Shown: piece after piece, positions 6,435 through 9,255 of the stretch
Layout: each line of letters begins with the position of its first letter
How positions within the stretch are numbered: the first letter of the stretch is position 1
From: Verrucomicrobiales bacterium
GTDB taxonomy: Bacteria; Verrucomicrobiota; Verrucomicrobiia; Limisphaerales; UBA1096
Assembly: GCA_011523195.1 (NCBI GenBank)
Contig: WTHH01000219.1
Coordinates: 1 to 9,255, forward strand
DNA: 9,255 bases
Reading direction: 5' to 3'
Made by a program: the position numbers and the translations under genes
The notes under the pieces: generated by a model
Seen by the model: only the letters and a program-made list of their open reading frames with translations
Told to the model about the DNA's origin: nothing
The model's database searches: none

Positions 6435-6444
6435 CTTGGCCAAG
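6435..6444. repeat. Palindrome CTTGGCCAAG, copy 8 (12-mer GCTTGGCCAAGC)
   Basis: The 12-mer at 6434-6445 takes up most of the 19-nt gap between two convergent stop codons (TGA at 6428-6430 and the complement of TCA at 6450-6452). Followed by GGGG. As RNA it could form only a 4-bp stem with a GGCC loop, so it is a poor intrinsic terminator. Confidence 0.8.
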
Positions 6445-6449
6445 CGGGG

Positions 6450-8519
6450 TCACTTGGCTGCCGCCTTTAGCATCCGATAGAGCGGCAGGAGGGTGTTGAT
6501 GTAGTCGTCGGTCCATGGCGTCCCGTCTTCCGGGTGTTGCGCCAGTGAAAACCAACCTTCCTGTCTGGGGACCGGGGCAGTTTCCTCCTTGCGCACGAGC
6601 ACACAAAAGGTGGACGGCGTCTGAAACGGTTGAAGGCCGGCTGCACCCTGCCGCTTGCAAAACACGTCCCAGTCCTCACCGCAGGTGGCCTTGATTACGC
6701 CGAGCAGTGCGTAGTAGCGGCTGGAGACGTGGAGGATCAACCGGCCGTTGGGTTTGAGTTTGCGCTCATAAAGAGCCAGCGCCTCGCGAGTCAGAAGATG
6801 GGTCGGGATGGCATCGCTGCTAAATGCGTCGACCAGAATGACGTCGTACGAGTTGTCTAGCGCCTTGGCCATTTGCAGTCGGGCATCTCCCGTGACGTGA
6901 TGCTTGGTCGCGGGACAGTCCTCGAGGTAGGTGAACAACTGCTGTGCGATATTCACGATCGCGGGATCGAGTTCGTAAAAGGTCACCGTTTCGCCGTCCC
7001 TAAAATAAGTGGCGCAGGTGCCGACCCCGAGGCCGATGATCGCCGCGTTGCGGGGTGTTGCCGGGTTGTCCAGCAGATCACCGAGCGGGCCCGAGCGATG
7101 GTAGTACGTTGTGGGCTCGTTTTTCATCGACGGATACAAAACCTGTGTGCCGTGGACGGTTGAGCCGTGCTCGAGGTCGCGCTTGCCGAGCAGTCGGCGT
7201 TCGTCGGCAGTGAGGTTGGCATGATCCGTGGCACTGAGCGGGTGATTGATCACGCGATAAATGCCGTAGTAGTTGCGATGCTGGTATAGCACTTCCCTGC
7301 CGGCAACCGGTTCCTCCGGGGTGATGACGAATGGTGGAATGGCAGCGAGGCAGACCGCAACGGCACACCACGCTGGATGCTGTCGAAATGCCCCGGGCAA
7401 GTCACCCTTTCGCAGGGTGAGCAGCACCAACGCAAACAGCCCGAGAATCAACGGGTATTCCGAAAGGCTGTTGAACAGGATCGGGGCAACCAGACTGACG
7501 CTCATGCTGCCCAGCCATCCGCCCAGCGCGATCGCCAGATAAAAAATGGTCAACTGGCCGGGCGCCGGTCGGAGTCGGTAAAGTTCCCCATGCCCGACCA
7601 TGGCGAGGATAAACAGCCCCAGCGCATGAACTGCAAATACCCAGAGCGAACCGCCCGTGGCAAAATAAAACGAGCAGAAACCCAGCACAGCCGCCGCAGG
7701 CCAGAGGGCGTGCAGGACCCTGGGCAGAATCCATTGACGCTCGCTGAACGTCAGCACATAGGTGAGAATGTAAATCACCAGAGGCAAGACCCACACCAGC
7801 GGCACGGAGCCCAGCTCGAGGGTAAAGACGTTCGAAACCGCCAACATGAACGCCGAGGGGATCGCGCTCAGCAACAGCCAGTAGAGGACGGTCAAGCCCT
7901 TGAGATCATTTGTGAGGGGCGCGTCTGGGGGCGTTTTCGTTTTCTTTTTATGAGTGGCCCTCCAGCATTGCCAGGCGAGGACGACATATCCGGCATAGCC
8001 GACGAACCAGATTATCCGCTGTGTTTTTAAACCGAACAGCGGTTCGCAAATAATGATGTACCCGAGGAGGCCAAGCAGCGAGCCGATGTTTGAGCTGGCA
8101 TAAAGCGGATACGGCGAACCTGCGCCCGTGTCGCTGCGGGTGAACCACGACTGGGCGATCACGCTTGTGGTGGCCAGTACGCCAAACGGCAGCGCAATGT
8201 GAAACGTCAACTGACTCAGCAGCGCCCAGGCCGGGTCGCCTTCGCCGGGGGCTGACAGGCCGATGACGTTGGCCACGGGGAGCCAGATCAGTGGTGCTGC
8301 GACCAAAAGCAAATGCCATCCCCCGATCCGCCGCGCCAGCAGGTGGCAATACACGTACCCGAGAAACAGGGCACCCTGGAAAAAAGTCAGCGTGGTCGTC
8401 CATACATGAAACGATCCCCCGTGTACCGGCAACACCATGCGCGCCACAAGCGGCTCCATCGTGAACAGAAGGAACGCTCCAAGAAAAACGAACAGGTGAA
8501 GTTGCAGGCTAATCCGCAT
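6450..8519 (-). CDS. Polytopic membrane protein with C-terminal spermidine-synthase-like domain
   Basis: Fusion of an N-terminal hydrophobic half with several membrane helices (about residues 5-400) and a C-terminal Rossmann methyltransferase/aminopropyltransferase-like domain (about 405-670). The ATG at 8519 gives 689 residues; an in-frame GTG at 8603 would add 28 non-hydrophobic residues and leave almost no room for the divergent gene, so the ATG is preferred. The first segment FLGAFLLFTMEPLVARMVLP resembles the start of fused MFS/spermidine-synthase-type proteins. Nucleoside-binding loop IGLGVGT at 495-501, acidic YELDP at 515-519 (Glu516), GDAR at 544-547, VDAFSSDAIPTHLLT at 563-577 with Asp564 in the catalytic-Asp position, and a terminal WTDDY at 669-673. 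The polyamine-site YHE motif is not intact (YYHRS). Reaction unknown; polyamine synthesis is not established. No Shine-Dalgarno seen. Confidence 0.87.
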   Translation of the reverse strand: MRISLQLHLFVFLGAFLLFTMEPLVARMVLPVHGGSFHVWTTTLTFFQGALFLGYVYCHLLARRIGGWHLLLVAAPLIWLPVANVIGLSAPGEGDPAWALLSQLTFHIALPFGVLATTSVIAQSWFTRSDTGAGSPYPLYASSNIGSLLGLLGYIIICEPLFGLKTQRIIWFVGYAGYVVLAWQCWRATHKKKTKTPPDAPLTNDLKGLTVLYWLLLSAIPSAFMLAVSNVFTLELGSVPLVWVLPLVIYILTYVLTFSERQWILPRVLHALWPAAAVLGFCSFYFATGGSLWVFAVHALGLFILAMVGHGELYRLRPAPGQLTIFYLAIALGGWLGSMSVSLVAPILFNSLSEYPLILGLFALVLLTLRKGDLPGAFRQHPAWCAVAVCLAAIPPFVITPEEPVAGREVLYQHRNYYGIYRVINHPLSATDHANLTADERRLLGKRDLEHGSTVHGTQVLYPSMKNEPTTYYHRSGPLGDLLDNPATPRNAAIIGLGVGTCATYFRDGETVTFYELDPAIVNIAQQLFTYLEDCPATKHHVTGDARLQMAKALDNSYDVILVDAFSSDAIPTHLLTREALALYERKLKPNGRLILHVSSRYYALLGVIKATCGEDWDVFCKRQGAAGLQPFQTPSTFCVLVRKEETAPVPRQEGWFSLAQHPEDGTPWTDDYINTLLPLYRMLKAAAK

Positions 8520-8615
8520 CGCGAACGGGCGACATTTCAGCAGGCCCGGCCCGTGAGTCGAGGGAAAAAGCCGGTTCACGGCCGAACGCTCATCCCTCGT
8601 CACGCGGGGCGGCTT
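8520..8615. promoter_or_regulatory. Divergent gap between the membrane-protein and dehydrogenase genes
   Basis: About 96 nt if the membrane protein starts at 8519 and the dehydrogenase at 8616. I see no convincing promoter pair, operator or ribosome-binding site. An imperfect inverted repeat (GGCC-C-GTGA with TCAC-GGCC, loop about 19 nt) is present but weak. Both starts may be revised, which would change the limits. Confidence 0.3.
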
Positions 8616-9255
8616 GTGCTAAACCTTTCCGCGTTGAAACAGATTGCTCAATATCAGGACGGACGCCTTGAGATGCAGGAAGTGCCCTGTCCCGTGGCGC
8701 CCCCGGGCGGCGTGCTGGTGCGGACGACTCATTCTGTGATCTCCATCGGCACCGAGAAAATGAAGGTAGAGCAGGCAAAGATGAACCTGCTACAGAAAGC
8801 CAAGGCGCGTCCCGATCAGGTTCGCAAGGTGCTTGAAACAGCCCGCAACCTCGGCTGGAAATCCGCCTACGAAAAGGTTCGCAACCGCCTGTCCTCTCCG
8901 ACCCCGCTTGGCTACAGTGCGGCCGGCGTTGTTGAGGCAGTGGACGAGGGGAACTCCCGTTTCCGGGTGGGTGACCGCGTGGCCTGCGGCGGCGCGGAAT
9001 GCGCGTTTCATGCCGAGTACATTGCTGTGCCGGATATGCTCGTGGCCAGAGTGCCTGATGAAGTGCCATTATGGCAGGCCGCCTACACCACGCTGATCTC
9101 TATTGCCCTACACAGCGTGCGTCAGACTGAGCCGCGCCTAGGCGATCGTGTGCTGGTGATGGGGCAGGGTCTGGTGGGACTGCTCGTTACCGGATTGCTG
9201 CGGGCCAACGGCGCGCGTGTGATGGCGGTCGATCTCGACGAATCGCGCCGCGCGT
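8616..9255 (+). CDS. Medium-chain dehydrogenase, probable N-terminal part of a bi-domain oxidoreductase (partial)
   Basis: Runs off the right edge; 213 codons visible from a GTG start at 8616, with a TTG at 8634 (giving MKQIAQY) as the alternative, which fits the common MKQ beginning of this family. GroES-like N-terminal domain with PPGGVLVRT at 29-37, ISIGTEKM at 42-49, LGYSAAGVVEAV at 98-109 and VGDRVACGGAECAFHAEY at 118-135, then the nucleotide-binding loop VMGQGLVG at 181-188 and an acidic strand end AVDLD at 204-208. The zinc-ADH motifs are not intact: the CGTD/GHE region reads GTE. The 60-residue stretch with KARPDQVRKVLETAR at 63-77 is typical of the long proteins that carry a C-terminal Gfo/Idh/MocA domain, often near polysaccharide genes. 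The C-terminal half is outside the window, so the fusion is a prediction. Confidence 0.85.
   Translation, partial: MLNLSALKQIAQYQDGRLEMQEVPCPVAPPGGVLVRTTHSVISIGTEKMKVEQAKMNLLQKAKARPDQVRKVLETARNLGWKSAYEKVRNRLSSPTPLGYSAAGVVEAVDEGNSRFRVGDRVACGGAECAFHAEYIAVPDMLVARVPDEVPLWQAAYTTLISIALHSVRQTEPRLGDRVLVMGQGLVGLLVTGLLRANGARVMAVDLDESRRA

Noticed and set aside
941..6444. Palindromes as a CRISPR array or mobile repeat element
   Set aside because: The spacings are irregular, there are no longer conserved repeats, and in the mutarotase the motif replaces residues without adding length, so it does not look like an inserted element.
7377..8030. Plus-strand open frame of 217 codons opposite the membrane-protein gene
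   Set aside because: Rich in Arg, Gln and Pro, with no hydrophobic or domain structure; it is the complement of transmembrane-coding DNA.

Overview
The window looks like a chromosomal segment of a moderately G+C-rich Gram-negative bacterium. Several genes lack a clear Shine-Dalgarno sequence, the solute-binding protein is a lipoprotein, and the gene families (a two-RCK potassium channel, a polytopic spermidine-synthase-like protein, a fused-type dehydrogenase) are common in the Planctomycetes/Verrucomicrobia group. That placement is an inference from gene style, not from a marker gene. There are no RNA genes, insertion sequences, CRISPR arrays or phage genes.

Layout. (1) 178-1899 (+): a potassium-channel protein with a pore module and two RCK (TrkA-type) domains. 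(2) 5850 down to 1950 (-): a compact three-gene sugar ABC importer operon in the order binding protein, double ATPase, permease, with gaps of 7 and 12 nt. (3) 5981-6430 (+): an RbsD/FucU-family sugar mutarotase, divergent from the importer across a 130-nt control region. (4) 8519 down to 6450 (-): a membrane protein with a C-terminal spermidine-synthase-like domain, convergent with the mutarotase gene. (5) 8616 to the right edge (+): the N-terminal part of a medium-chain dehydrogenase of the type often fused to a Gfo/Idh/MocA domain.

Working together: the binding lipoprotein captures a monosaccharide, the permease and double ATPase import it, and the mutarotase would speed interconversion of its anomers. 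Ribose or fucose is the family expectation, but some ligand and active-site positions differ from the models. No kinase, isomerase or regulator is present, so the substrate cannot be fixed. The channel, the spermidine-synthase-like protein and the dehydrogenase have no evident link to the importer.

Most notable observations: (a) the palindrome TTGGCCAA occurs eight times between 941 and 6443, five times as the 10-mer CTTGGCCAAG and three times as GCTTGGCCAAGC, in genes in two reading frames and in both intergenic gaps around the mutarotase gene; (b) the permease carries about 115 extra residues after its first membrane helix that resemble one lobe of a periplasmic sugar-binding protein, and three of the eight palindromes lie in its coding DNA; (c) a five-run G-quadruplex motif on the sense strand spans the ATPase stop codon and adjoins the permease ribosome-binding site; (d) a strong bulged hairpin lies in the divergent control region.
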